Under the pieces are notes generated by a model, which saw nothing but the letters and a program-made list of their open reading frames with translations, had not been told where the DNA came from and did no database searches. From Adiantum capillus-veneris (lineage: Eukaryota > Streptophyta > Polypodiopsida > Polypodiales > Pteridaceae): a stretch of 64,000 nt of DNA. Position 1 is the first letter of the stretch. Every line of letters starts with the position of its first letter. The position numbers and the translations under genes were made by a program. The DNA lies in the NCBI GenBank assembly GCA_014529385.2, contig CM043968.1, forward strand, positions 9,300,648 through 9,364,647, given 5' to 3'. Shown piece after piece: positions 1 to 9,440 of the stretch.

Positions 1-636
1 GGAGAGGGCTGAAAATGTTTTTGACCCAATTTCGGCAGCATAACAATGGCAAAACCCCTATAGGTCAAAAGTACCTGTCTAGGATGGATTCCCTCGCAAT
101 TTAGAAGCCTTCGGGTGAGCTGTAACAGAATTTCAGTGCGTTGTAATTCCCTGTTTTGTCACTGCCAGGTGCCCAAAGTTCTGTACAAGCATGCCAAGGC
201 CTTTCCGAGGCTCCCCTGGTGTTCTCCTGTAGTTCAGTGCGAAACGCTAAACCTGCAGAAAAACACAGCAGGCTGTAATTCTCTGTTTTGGATGGTTTTT
301 AGCGGAGCGAACACGTCTCCACGTGTCCCAAGGGCTTCCGCACGCAATGGGACAGTCCCCTTGTGATTTTGGACGAGTTTTCACTCAAGGCGATGGAATT
401 GTTCCTACTTGTGGGGGATTAGGAATTAGCTAATCCGGTTCCTGTTTAGAAGGTTCTTGCCTTTGGCAAACGCGCATAAACCCCAGGACTGTACATAGTC
501 AACCGAGAAGCCCAACTAGTGGGGCATTACCATATGTGCAAAGGAGAGAAAGAGATGCGCGAGAGCAAATCATCGCGCTACATGAGACAAAGGAGAAGGC
601 AAGCTTTCCATTAAAGCTATGAATCTGCACCCACTA

Positions 637-643
<7 letters not shown>
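1..643. other. No gene recognised
   Basis: Short open frames only, with no recognisable domain, splice structure or repeat boundary. I see nothing I can assign here. Confidence 0.4.

Positions 644-684
<41 letters not shown>
644..684. repeat. (CA)n microsatellite
   Basis: About 20 uninterrupted CA dinucleotides, preceded by a short CT run. The stretch from here to about 1.1 kb holds nothing else I can assign. Confidence 0.95.
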
Positions 685-689
<5 letters not shown>

Positions 690-1109
690 AATGCACAATG
701 ACGACTAAAATCAGCCTTCACTCTCATTTGCGGGCCCCCTCTTGCTGAGGTGTCCTGCATGCTACTCTGCTACTGCCAAGTGTCCAGTTTTCCCCTTTGG
801 TTTAATTTCCTAGTTCCCACCAACTTATAAAGTTGTAAGTGACTTGCCAAGTGGCTCAAATTCCATCTAGCGCACACGGGCTTCCACACTCATCAGAATT
901 TAGTGCTAATTGGCTCGGCCAGTCCCAAACTGACCAACCTAGATTCCCGATGTGAGAAACCTGTTGGGCTGCCGCAACTGTTTCACACTGGCCATACAAT
1001 GTCCCTTGCACCTTTTCAAGGGTTCCAGGGAAAACAAGTAAAAATAAAATAAATAAAAATGTGTAGTACATATTTAAAGAAGGCAGCATGAAAAATACAC
1101 CTCCTGGTG

Positions 1110-1290
1110 ATAGGTGCAACCTCTTGGATCCAAGGCTTAGTGAAGCTCATTGTTAGGATAGTCCCTTCAAGGAAGCTCCAATTCACTCGAGCATAAGCCT
1201 TCTTGAAGTTCAGAAGCAATTTTATAGATTCCTCATCTCTCCCTCGCCTGAATCCATAGCTTGCTCGAAACCACAACATAAACCAATGCC
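1110..1290 (-). pseudogene. LINE (non-LTR) reverse-transcriptase fragment
   Basis: The minus-strand frame contains a stretch ending in FKKAYARVNWSFLEG, followed by a WIQEV block. This matches the RT region of plant L1-like LINEs, where the usual wording is DFEKAYDRVxWxFL. The catalytic Asp of that motif is replaced by Asn (NFKKAY), and the frame is lost on both sides, so this is a dead fragment of well under 100 residues. No poly-A tail, endonuclease domain or target duplication was found. The family assignment rests on this one motif. Confidence 0.7.
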
Positions 1291-1689
1291 AATCATTTCC
1301 CAATTCAGCGACAAAAGAACAGAAGTAAGGCCATCTTATCGAGAGAAGCTCTGGCATGACAAGGCCCTCAATGCATCCAATAGCTCAGTCTCCAAGAGAC
1401 TTCTACACATGTATATACGATATGATTTGATATGGAATGATTGTCGCAACAAAAATGTTTACGCTTTCAAGTTAAAAATGTGTTTGATTATGTGTGTGAG
1501 GTGGAACGTTTCAACATTTAATCTTTGTTCACTAGTGAGGTAATGATGATGAATCTAGTGCAGTATAGAGGTCGGTGAGCCCTTGGATGTGATGGCCCCA
1601 CTTCTGGGAAAGCAATAGATGGGTCTGTCCCAACGGAACCATCATTGCAAGCCCCATGCCTACAACTGTAGTTGCGTCATCTACCACCA

Positions 1690-3075
1690 CTGCCCCTGTT
1701 GAATCTCTTCCCCTCTAGCTTTCCCTTCACTTTCCTTTCCTCGTGTGCTAGGATCTGCTCAGGTTGAAGGATTTCCTTTGTCTCTTACCTCGGGCTGCTC
1801 CTCGGGTACCAAATCCTCTAGCACTTGTCTCTTGAGAGGTGCTCACATGAAATGCATGGTAAATCCTCTAGTGATCTGGCGACTTCAGTGTGAGGATATG
1901 TCATTAATCTTTTTTGAGGTCAGGAAAGGTCCATAGTCTTGCATAAAGCCTCGCCTTTCCCTTCTTCTTTCTCAATGTGGCCTTCTCAAACTTAAGAAGC
2001 ACCCAATCTCCTTCCTTCATTGGCAAAGTTGCATGTATGCTTATCTTCTGCTCTCTTATGCTTGTCCTGAGACTTGGTGCAAAGCCTCTTTAGCCTTGGC
2101 AAAAGACGTTGCTAGATCCTAAACAAAGTGATCCACCTGAGAGATCTGGTCCCTGGCACACAAGATAGGCTGGACCTTCTTGCCACCCTTGACTAGCTCA
2201 AAAGGTGCCTTTCCACCAGCAGCAGACATGTGAACTGTGTTGTAGTAGGCAAACTCCACCAATGGAAAATACTTTTCCACTCGGACTTGTGGTTAGAGAC
2301 TTAGCTCTTCAACAATTTAAGAGCGCTGAATTGGTAATCTCTGTCTACCCATGGGTCTGTGATGAAAAGATAAAGTGGGCTTGAGTTTCGTACCCAGATT
2401 CTTGCACACTACCCTTAAGAACAAGCTAGTAATCCAGGGGTATTTGTCTAACGCAATAGATGTTGGCATCCCATGATATCTGAGACGTGGGCAATGAACA
2501 ATCTGGCCATGTTATTGGCCTTGATTGTCTTCTTCACCAGGTACAAAGTGAGCCTGGTTGTTAAATCTATCTAGTATAATCTAGATGCCATGGTGCCTAG
2601 AGTGAGTTTTTGGGAGATAAGAACATACAATACTCTCCCACAATTGCTCTGGAATTGGTAAAGGTTGTAGGAGTCGTGGTGCTTTATGCTCGTCTTTCTT
2701 CGAAGATCTTCTAACATACCACGCAAGCCCGCACAAAAGCATCCACATTGGACTTGAGCTGAGGCCAACAAAATTAACTCTCTATTGGCTTAAGTGCGTC
2801 GCCTCAAGGTGTACTATGGCGCTTTGTCAAGACTTTCTGTTGCAAAGCCCTCATCATGCATAACTTGGCCCTACTCATCAAGTAACCGTCCTTGAGTGTA
2901 TCCTGAAAGTGACTCCCTCATTCTGCGATCTATCAACATATCCTAGAACTCATGATGAAATATTGTCGTGACCACGGAAATTTGTGGCTTGCCAGACAGT
3001 GCATTTGCAACCACATTCTTGTTGCCAATATAGACAATCCGGAAGTTAAAATCGCGCTTACATGATCTTTGTCAT
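1690..3075 (-). pseudogene. Ty3/gypsy RNase H-integrase remnant (element D, left block)
   Basis: Read on the minus strand, scattered frames spell a gypsy pol 3' half. Near 3.03 kb there is the end of RNase H (NKNVVANALS, the usual NxVADALSR). Near 2.3-2.2 kb comes the integrase tail (PLVEFAYYNTVH, then KAPFELVKGG). Near 2.0 kb is the region normally preceding the chromodomain (frames reading LRFEKA-like text). Stops and frameshifts interrupt every 30-60 codons. It shares orientation with the gag-like block at 3.65-4.25 kb, so both probably come from one minus-strand element. It is more diverged than elements A-C and belongs to a different gypsy lineage. Confidence 0.75.
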
Positions 3076-3159
3076 ACAGAGGGACTCATCTGAGTGTTCT
3101 CCTAGTCATCTGAGTTGGGAGTCATAATGTTTGAATTTTCTCAAGTCTCGTCAAGATTG

Positions 3160-3650
3160 TTTTTCCGAAAGCCTTCCCAAGAGGCTTCCTCCTGAAAGAC
3201 CAAACGACCATACCATTGATTTGATTCCGGGGAGTTCTCCTCCTAACAACCCTGTATAAAGTTAGCCCAGCACAACAGGAGGAAATCATGAGCCAAGTCA
3301 ATGAGCTTCTAGCCAAGGGTTTGATTCAACCGAGTTTATCTCCCTTTTGTTCACCAATGCTTCTTGTTAAAAAGAAGGACAGATCTTGGAGAATGTGCAT
3401 AGATAGATGAGCTCACCATCCAGAAGAGGTTTCCAATGCCCAGAATCTTTTAGGTCTCTACTTGCTTCAATGCGATCCATCTGAAGAATGGATACTAGTA
3501 GATCAGGATCTCTCTTGAGATGTACACAAGACTGCGTTTAGGATGTCCTTTGGATTGTATCACTTTTTGGTGATATGCTCGGGCTTACCAATGCTCCTAC
3601 AAACATTCAGTAGGATGATCAACTAGATATCTCAAGAGGGTAGTATTTAG
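3160..3650 (+). pseudogene. Ty3/gypsy RT remnant, inverted inside element D
   Basis: On the plus strand, broken frames read DHTIDLIPGSSPPN, LLAKGLIQPSLSPFCSPMLL, VKKKDRSWRMCID and then text like HLKNGY. This is the first half of a gypsy RT, comparable to [20 protein letters not shown] in elements A-C. The flanking element-D blocks are on the opposite strand, so this piece is inverted relative to them. Several frameshifts and stops are present, and the YxDD catalytic motif is not visible. It could alternatively be a scrap of a separate element inserted in the opposite orientation. Confidence 0.75.
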
Positions 3651-4245
3651 GCACATTCTTTGATGACATCCTCGTCCTCGAATGTCGAGGACCTTGTGAG
3701 CAAGGATTCATGGGCCATTATCCCCTGTATGCTGAAAACCTTTTGCTTTAGGCAATACCTTTGCAACTCAAGAGGCAACTTGAAGTTGTACCTTTGCCGC
3801 CATATTTGAGAACTTATCTGTTGCTGCATGTTGTACATCTGCTGCAACTATTGCTCTTGACTCGCTGCTAGGTTTGATCCCTTATTGGTGCTTAACGCTT
3901 TTGTTGCTTTGACCTTCGCTTCGGTTTTACTTTTAGAAAAGTGTTGATCAGATCCTTCCACTATCTAATCATTGTGTTCATTGGCTTGAACTTCCTGTGC
4001 TTCACATGAAGAATCTCTGGAATAAGCAAGAAAATGCTCCATGAGCATGCTGACTTCATTTTCCCAAGCTTTGTCCACATCAACTGGATTATGTTGTGCC
4101 TCACATTGCCTTGCTTGACCCGTGTCATCACCAGCCTCATCTTCTTTTGTTCCTTCTCTTCATTCCCAAGTTGTTCTTCTACTTTGTCATCCACGTACTC
4201 GTACTCCTCTTGCTGATGATTAGGAGATGTTGCTTCCATGATTGG
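3650..4245 (-). pseudogene. Gag-like leader region of element D
   Basis: From an ATG near 4237 the minus strand encodes an acidic, Gln/Lys-rich protein that runs, with breaks, down to about 3.65 kb. It lies directly downstream (minus sense) of a tRNA-iMet-type primer-binding site, which is where gag sits in a gypsy element. A Gln-rich stretch (QQMYNMQQQISSQ) is present. No zinc knuckle is seen. The Gag assignment rests on position and composition, not on a conserved motif. Confidence 0.5.
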
Positions 4246-4605
4246 TTGCTGCAGATCGGGATGGCACTCTTCCTAGGAAAAGAATTATATGGTTCTTTGA
4301 TACCACGGAAATTGGCGAGTCACCTGACAAGGCAGTAAAAACAGTGCAACAATACCAAAACTGATGCAAAACAGCAAACTTAGTCTTCATCCCCAACTTG
4401 TTCTTCTACTTCGCCTTCCACATACTAGTACCCCTCTTCTTGATGATTATGAGATGTTGCTTCCACAGATCTTGATGGGACTCTTCCTAGGAAAAGAATT
4501 GTATGGTTCTTTGATACCACTGAAATTGGCGAGCTACCAGACAAGGCGGTAAAAATAGTGCAACATTACCAAATCTAACGCAGAACAGCAAACTTGAACT
4601 AAAAG
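4160..4605. repeat. 214-227-bp tandem duplication including the primer-binding site
   Basis: Two head-to-tail copies meet near position 4388. Each contains the block with TTGTTCTTCTAC, GAGATGTTGCTTCCA, CTCTTCCTAGGAAAAGAATT and a primer-binding site (4291-4306 and 4505-4520), followed by LTR-end sequence. The copies differ at several bases and by a small indel, so the duplication is old. The DNA from here to about 5.9 kb should include the rest of the minus-strand 5' LTR, but I cannot find the LTR's outer boundary. Confidence 0.8.
4291..4306 (-). other. tRNA-iMet-type primer-binding site, copy 1
   Basis: The reverse complement reads GTGGTATCAAAGAACC, close to the plant iMet primer site TGGTATCAGAGC. 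It marks the inner end of the 5' LTR of minus-strand element D. Confidence 0.6.
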
Positions 4606-5926
4606 AGAGCACTTGATCAAGACTCAAGACACAATGAGGCGGAGTTCCCCCACTCGGAGAGTTTGGCCCCTCCAACAACCGCCTTTGCGGTACTAGCTGA
4701 ACTGTGTACCAGCACTTGTTCACATTTGTGCCCAGTAGTACCCACCCAAACAGATTCGTCCACGTCCGATGAACAGACTCCTGCGTCAGACCCATCCAAT
4801 CCCGTACGGATGGTTATGTTGGGAGGACCCATAGTTGCCTCGAAACTTGTTCCTTGAAATTAAGAAACTTCTCTTGAACGTTTCAAAGGGGATTTGGTTT
4901 CTACTAGTGTCTCAGTCAGATGGTCTTGTTCGTAAGTTACTGTAATTAATGTTTTCAGCTTTAAAGGATCTCTAAGGCTTTTTATGTAGATGCAATGTGT
5001 TATGAATGTCAGCTCTAAGCATACATATTTATGGCTTGCCACTCATAGATTTAACAAAACTTCTATTGTAGCGTAGTGAAACCACTCCGAAACTTTTGAA
5101 ACTTGTTTCATATGAAACATTTCAAACTTCATGGCTACTATGGTGAATGTCTATTGTTTTTGGGCAAATTTGGGTCCTTTAGGCCATGGCCCATGGGACA
5201 AAGCCCAAAGCTGAAGGGTATGGGCAAAGTTCAAGTCTCATGTGCTGCCAGGATGCGATTCGGGCCTTTCAACTTTGGCATCCTAAATCTTTTCTCACTC
5301 TCTTTCTCTCTTTTTCTTTCATCGTACGTGGCGTACTAGCCTAGGCTTAGTCCATTCCCGACCGTATGAAGACCAGATAGTACTAGCACAACATGCTCGG
5401 ACATGTCAACCCTGCACCCAAAGGAGGTGTAGTAAGGTTAGATCTATAGAGTAACTAACCATTTAAGAGAGACGAGCCAATCCTAATCAAATTCAATTTA
5501 AGATCTCTTTAAACTGATGATGTGAAGGGGTTTTACTAGTGTTTACTATTTGGTCAATACTATATGCATGATGGTTGTGATAATTAGAATGCGTTGTGGA
5601 TGACACCATGAATCTATGGTTAGCACATTCCTTTGTAGGTAAATTTGGGTTTTTCTTGGATTCATCCAGGTGTATATGTACTTAGATGAAACCCTTGCCT
5701 GTTAGGCAAGTTAAAAATGAACACCCTTTCTTGAGCATTGACTGTCAATACGATACATGATGGAGCTGATGGTTATATTGGGTGGTGAACCACTACCACA
5801 ATCATGTCTCTCAACTTCACTTTCCTTTGAAGGTGAATGTGGGTTTTTTGTAGATTTATCTAGGTACATACGTAACTGTAGATATTATGTTGTTGTCAAG
5901 TATAGGGTTCAGTTTCATTCTGATGT
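4606..5926. other. No gene recognised; probable LTR remnant then intron/upstream DNA of the 5.9-kb gene
   Basis: No coding domain is visible. Two diverged copies of a 60-bp stretch (5633-5690 and 5822-5883, both with AATxTGGGTTTTT and TAGGT/CAGGT plus TACAT-like text) suggest an old duplication about 190 bp apart. Earlier exons of the downstream gene may lie here, but I could not place them. Confidence 0.35.
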
Positions 5927-5938
5927 AGGGGTTTCTAG

Positions 5939-6871
5939 GCAGGTGGCGCAATATGCTTCAGAAGGGGGTGACGGCAAGTATGCTTCGGAGGCAGTTCGTG
6001 AATGTATTGCGTAAGCATGCTAATTCTAATGATATTCAAGAGTATATTCTGGTGTGTGAGCATCTTTAGGCTGAGATCTTGCACATTGCTGTACAGTTCA
6101 CTTGAAGAACTTGATTCCCTTTTACTAAGGGCCTCAAGGAATGATTCGTCTGCGACTATTCAGAAGATGACGGAAAAATTAGATGCAGCGGTAGCTGCTC
6201 TGGACAAGTAGGTTATTTTTCAGTACTCAACAGCAATTTTCGTGATGCTTCTGGCATGTCATGAGTTACAAATGGCGATATTTGAGTGGGATTTTTTGTG
6301 TGAAGTTTGTGAAAGCAGTCTTGGGCCATTAGTCTCTGTTAGTTAAAAATGGCCTCTCTTTCAAAAACAAGCTATGACAATGACTTGGGTTTTCAGAGGC
6401 TCTGGTGTGAATATTAATATTGAGGGGGACAAAGAGGTTTTCTAGATGAGAATAGACTGGCTCTTTCGAGGTGATTTTAATTTTCCTCAGGAGAACATAT
6501 TTCAGGTCCTTGTTTGTCTGTCAATGGGGAAGCAGAATAATTAGATTGAGTAGCAGCATTAATTAGTAGGCAAAGGAAATTTGTGGCAGCAGCTGACTTT
6601 CTGATGAGCTTATGTGGTCTTTGAGATCGTGCACTTGATACTTTTTAGTGGTCGCTTGGTAACATGGTTCTTCACTTTGTGGTGTTCATCACGCTCGATT
6701 TTAGTTTGAACCTTTCTGGGATTTTTTTGGAGCAGGCTTTTGACTACTGTTCCTGCTTCAATGTTGGAGAAAGGTAAGGCCATTGCAGCTTCGTATCGGG
6801 AATCCACTCCTTTATCTGCTGCCCCCGACGAAGCAGACGCAGACACAAAGGTGCTAGAAAGTCTCTTGTAG
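5939..6871 (+). CDS. 3' exons of an unidentified host gene (three exons, two introns)
   Basis: Three exons fit together in one frame: 5939-6010, 6070-6207 and 6736-6871 (stop TAG at 6869-6871). Intron 1 (6011-6069) begins GTAAGC and ends TTTAG; intron 2 (6208-6735) begins GTAGGT and ends GAGCAG. The joins regenerate codons cleanly: ECI-A-LRSC across the first and AALD-K-LLTTVP across the second. The protein tail is mostly helical, with LEELDSLLLRAS, KMTEKLDAAVAALDK and MLEKGKAIAASYR, and ends in an acidic segment (DEADAD) plus LESLL. The first exon's acceptor is ambiguous (5928, 5938 or 5942). I do not recognise the family with certainty; the wording recalls small chloroplast-targeted plant proteins, but that is a guess. 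The N-terminal exons and promoter were not found, so it may be a truncated copy. Confidence 0.65.
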
Positions 6872-7069
6872 CTTAAGGAAGGCAGTCTTGATATATATTT
6901 ATCATCAATATATATTGTTACTGGCTATTCAAGAGAGGTATCTTGACTTTAGCTGGACCTCTACTCTTCAATACCAAAGAGATTCCCAGTAGGGAAGCAA
7001 GGATTGTGCAGCTACAGCTGCATTTCTAAGAAGATTATCAGGTTGCAAGCAATTCTTGATGTCGCGTAT

Positions 7070-7070
<1 letters not shown>

Positions 7071-7122
<52 letters not shown>
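7071..7122. repeat. (CT)n microsatellite
   Basis: 26 CT dinucleotides. It abuts the left arm of the long inverted repeat. Confidence 0.95.
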
Positions 7123-7127
<5 letters not shown>

Positions 7128-7412
7128 AAATTTTTTGGTGGCTATCTACGAGTTGTTTTGGGTCATCTAACTAGAGTGCTTCCTTAGTCGCATTTGTCTT
7201 GAACTTAGACAAATGCAACTAAGGAAGCACTCTAGTTAGATGACCCAAAAAAACAACTCTTGAACTTAGACAAATGCAACTAAGGAAGCACTCTAGTTAG
7301 ATGACCCAAAAAAACAACTCGTAGATAGCATTATATAACTTAGACAAATGCAACTAAGGAAGCACTCTAGTTAGATGACCAAAACAACTTGTAAATAGCC
7401 ACCAAAAAAATA
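7123..7412. repeat. Long inverted repeat (hairpin) with one left arm and three right arms
   Basis: The left arm (about 7134-7198) contains TTTTTTGGTGGCTATCTACG, GTTGTTTTGGGTCATCTAAC and AGTGCTTCCTTAGT. Its reverse complement appears three times in tandem: 7207-7258, 7268-7328 and 7342-7408. The outermost copy extends the match to the GGTGGC/GCCACC end. The spacer between the left arm and the first right arm is only about 8 nt, so the RNA would fold into a near-perfect 50-bp hairpin; pairing with the third copy gives a roughly 65-bp arm around a 140-nt loop. The whole unit sits between (CT)n and (AT)n(GA)n. It resembles a foldback or MITE-like element, or a small-RNA hairpin precursor. Confidence 0.85.
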
Positions 7413-7421
7413 AAAAATAAA

Positions 7422-7524
<103 letters not shown>

Positions 7525-7739
7525 TTTTGATCAAAGCATGTTACCTTGTTTTTGCTTGGTACCATGTCTAGGATGTTGGTATCATGAGGTTCCAATTTTT
7601 TGCATGGGGGAGTTTGTGAGAATGTGCCATTCCCACAACACCATGAAGTTTTTAGTGCATTCGTTTCATTGTGTTGTGAGAATTGAGCAAATCCCTTCTA
7701 TTTTGCCATTCATTTGTCAATTGTTGTAATGATGTTAGC

Positions 7740-9440
7740 TAAACCTTTGTCATTGAGCTTAGTGACATGCTTTCCAACTTGTTCCCATTGGTATACCTTG
7801 CAATCAATGTAGTGCAAGAGTATGCCAATCAAAACATGGCCAACATGATGTCTTTTTTCAAGGAGCCAGTGATTAACAATTTGCTCTTGCATACCAGCAG
7901 TTGCATAAATGCTACCCATGAACACAAATGTTGCATATCCTACGATCGACAAGCACCGCATTTGTCAAACATACAAGCATAGCACTACCAAGAAGGCTGT
8001 CTTTCTCCAACAGCCCTTGACTAGAATCTCATCGTCAATTCTCACCCCCATGTTGTGAATGTCTTGCATAAGGCTACAAGCCTTTTGGGTGCAAGCATTG
8101 GTGAATGCATTTGGAAAAAGGCATGGCATATCCTTTTATACTCCAAGAAACTTCGTTTAGTGAGAAACCCCCAATTCGCATCTGGTTAAATCAGCACGTA
8201 GTGTCCTTGCTATAACTATGTTGGCAATATCTAGCAATTAAATCGCTTCAAGAGAAGACATCTCGAGGCATCAAGAACTTTTCATGCTTTGTGATTGGCA
8301 TGCATATTGATCAAAGCCAAGCATGATATCTTTCTCCACATTCCTTGATTAGCAATATCATCATGAATTCTCACACCCATGTGAAGGTCTTGCGCGAGAC
8401 CATAGGCCTTCCAGGTGCAAGCATAGGGGAGTGAATTTGGAGAAAGGCTTTCCATTTGCCTTTGGTTTAAACCACCAACAGTCTCCTTACCACAAGCATG
8501 TTGGGCATATCTTGCAGTCAACGAGCTCTAGGAGATGACATCTCGGAGAGGATGCCCATCAAGACCTTATTCTGCTCTCATGATGGGCATGCAAATCAAT
8601 TAAATCATTGACAAGCATGACGTCTTTCTCCAACATCCCTTGACTATCAATCTCATCATTAATTCTCAACCCATGTGAAGGTCTTGTAAGGACATAAGCC
8701 TTCTAGATGCCAGCATAGGTGAATGTATTTGGAGAAAGGTGGGGTTTATCCTTCTATAGCAGCACTCCCAAGAAACTTCACTTTGCACCTTGCTAAAAGG
8801 GTTCAAAGCTTCCTTGGCTTAGCCATGTTGGGCATATCTTGAAGTTAACGTGCTTCAAGTGTTGTCAAATTGGAGAGGATGTCCCTCAAGAACTTTTCGT
8901 GTTTTCGTGATAAGCATATGTATTGATCAAAGCACCGCCAAGCACGACTCTCATAGCCCTCGACCAACAATTCCTTGCACCCATCCGAAGGCCTTGTGTA
9001 AGGGCACACCCATTTTGTTAAAACAACTTAGAGCTTCCTTGCCATAGCCATGTTGGGTATATCCTACAGTAATAAACGCGCTTTAGGAGTCAACATCCTC
9101 GCCTGGATGCACATCAAGAACTCTTCATACTTCATGAGTGGCATACTATTAATCAAAGCATTGCCAATTTATGAAACCTTTCAGCCCTTGACTACCAATC
9201 TCAACGTGAATTCTCACACCCATGTGAAGGTCTTGTGTAAGGCCACATGCCTTCCAAGTGCAAGCATAGATGAATGCATTTGCCTTTCCTTCTCATCTGG
9301 TTAAACCAGTCAAAGCTTCCTTGCCTCAGCCTTGTTGAGCATATCTTGCAAGCAACACATTCCAAGTGATGACCAAAAACTTTTTGTGCTTTTGTGGCAT
9401 ATATATAAACAAATCCTTTCTTGTGAGGACCAAATTTTTT
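7740..9440 (-). pseudogene. PPR (pentatricopeptide-repeat) protein pseudogene
   Basis: Read on the minus strand, broken frames repeat the plant PLS-type PPR pattern about every 300 bp. Examples are SLTARYAQHACGKET, then PNSLPYACTWKA, LAQDLHMGVRIHDDIANQG and ALINMHAN (normally MIAGYAQxG, PNxxTYxxxLKAC, GxxIHxxIxxxG and ALIxMYAxCG). At least four such blocks are recognisable between 9.4 and 8.0 kb. Downstream, a block reading FMGSIYATAGMQEQ matches the E region that normally follows the last PPR motif (xSNIYAxAGMxxE). Intact members bind organellar RNA for editing or processing. Here stops and frameshifts occur in almost every motif, so no functional protein is expected. The roughly 300-bp periodicity seen at the DNA level is explained by the PPR units. 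Confidence 0.8.

Noticed and set aside
5633-5883. Diverged duplicate (about 60 bp, 190 bp apart) upstream of the host-gene exons as duplicated exons
   Set aside because: No consistent frame or splice sites in either copy; treated as noncoding duplication.
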